From Acinetobacter sp. WCHA55 (GTDB taxonomy: Bacteria; Pseudomonadota; Gammaproteobacteria; Pseudomonadales; Moraxellaceae), in assembly GCF_002165305.2 (NCBI RefSeq), contig NZ_CP032284.1:1-64000 (forward strand): DNA of 64,000 nucleotides, read 5' to 3'. The notes under the pieces were generated by a model that was given only the letters and a program-made list of their open reading frames with translations, did not search any database and was not told where the DNA came from. A program made the translations under genes and the position numbers. Positions 63,548 through 64,000 of the stretch are shown here, piece by piece. Every line of letters begins with the position of its first letter. Position 1 is the first letter of the stretch.

Positions 63548-63847
63548 TTATTTAAAACTTTTATCAACGAGCTGCTTAAAATCTTCTAAATTCTGCTCTG
63601 CCAGTGACTCTAAAGCTATTCTTACAATACTAGATCTGTTAACACGAGCGTTATTACTTTTGATAATTAACTCATCAATTAATTCACTTAATTCTTGGTT
63701 TAAAGAAAAGGTACAACGAACGAATTTCTTTTGTGAAACTTCTAGATCCTTAACTCTTTTATCAGCTCCCGATATGAAATTTTCAACCAGTTTATCCTGA
63801 TCTGAAAGCTCGTCAGTTTTCTTTTTTAAACCGCTAAGACCTGCCAT
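63548..63847 (-). CDS. ribbon-helix-helix partition protein (ParB-type partner)
   Basis: A 99-residue protein. Residues 1-45 are a flexible charged arm (GLKKKTDELSDQDKLV). Residues 45-90 form an RHH fold: RCTFSLNQELSELIDEL, then NRSSIVRIALESL. It follows parA by 2 bp, the layout of type Ib plasmid partition operons. It would bind the adjacent octamer array and stimulate ParA. Confidence 0.8.
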   Translation of the reverse strand: MAGLSGLKKKTDELSDQDKLVENFISGADKRVKDLEVSQKKFVRCTFSLNQELSELIDELIIKSNNARVNRSSIVRIALESLAEQNLEDFKQLVDKSFK

Positions 63848-63849
63848 AG

Positions 63850-64000
63850 TTATACTCCTAAAAACTCTTGAGCTATCCCTTCAATTTCTGCTTTTGCCTT
63901 AGGATCACTTGTTACTTCAAAAACAGATAAGCCATTTTCATCTGCATCATCATAAACATTTCGATTTGTCGTGATGTGGTCTAATGCTTTTATTCCGAAC
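63850..64000 (-). CDS. parA: ParA partition ATPase, C-terminal part, runs off the window
   Basis: The last 49 codons of a ParA-type protein: FGIKALDHITTNRNVYDDADENG, then EVTSDPKAKAEIEGIAQEFL. The GVKALDHI...R..Y..A...G.SV pattern is characteristic of ParA C-termini. The P-loop lies outside the window. It drives active partition of the plasmid with the RHH protein. Confidence 0.8.
   Translation of the reverse strand, partial: FGIKALDHITTNRNVYDDADENGLSVFEVTSDPKAKAEIEGIAQEFLGV

Overview
The window is a plasmid segment from Acinetobacter. The background is AT-rich with Acinetobacter-style genes. It carries a pdif (XerC/XerD) site, an IS1202-type element, an IS6-family copy of the IS1006/IS1008 group, two ISAba125 copies, a complete Tn125 carrying blaNDM-1, and a parA/ribbon-helix-helix partition pair at the right edge. 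I saw no replication gene and no rRNA, tRNA or CRISPR array.

Layout. 1-3.6 kb is a mobile-element edge: a pdif site, an IS1202-family IS inserted 5 bp from its XerC arm, a broken HigA-like antitoxin, a YqhA-like membrane protein, an IS3 fragment and an intact IS6-family copy. 3.7-22.2 kb is accessory DNA: a Sel1-repeat protein; a translationally coupled trio (thymidylate-kinase-like, radical SAM, GreA/GreB-like); a five-gene operon (SF1 helicase, PIN protein, coiled-coil protein, ClpB-like AAA+ and a small NrdG-like radical SAM protein); a DUF4258 + LRAT pair; a frameshifted unknown gene; and a serine resolvase. This block ends at a 61-bp relic of an IS6-type end. 22.3-45.4 kb is a defence island: DarTG1 (NADAR antitoxin + DarT), a full type I BREX operon (brxR-brxA-brxB-brxC-pglX-[ATPase-TOPRIM]-pglZ-brxL), a DUF4143 ATPase, and a DUF262/HNH nuclease. 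Two members of a repeated small-RNA family and another structured RNA candidate lie among these last genes.

46747-56845 is Tn125, 10,099 bp, bracketed by a CAT target duplication. Its cargo is GC-rich and mosaic: a truncated acyltransferase (delta-pac), ISCR27, groEL-groES with a CIRCE operator, cutA, a DsbD/oxidoreductase chimera, trpF, ble-MBL and blaNDM-1. The blaNDM-1 promoter takes its -35 box from ISAba125. Tn125 sits just past the stop codon of a 7-kb operon of three genes, two of which look like very large tyrosine recombinases. The right edge has a plasmid partition module: the end of parA, an RHH partner and seven perfect 8-bp direct repeats that look like its centromere.

The best candidates for an undescribed system are the five-gene operon at 8532-18251 and the adjacent tmk/radical-SAM/Gre trio at 6279-8261. 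Both combine radical SAM chemistry with nucleic-acid or nucleotide enzymes and lie next to known defence genes. Their function is inference; no phenotype can be read from sequence alone.
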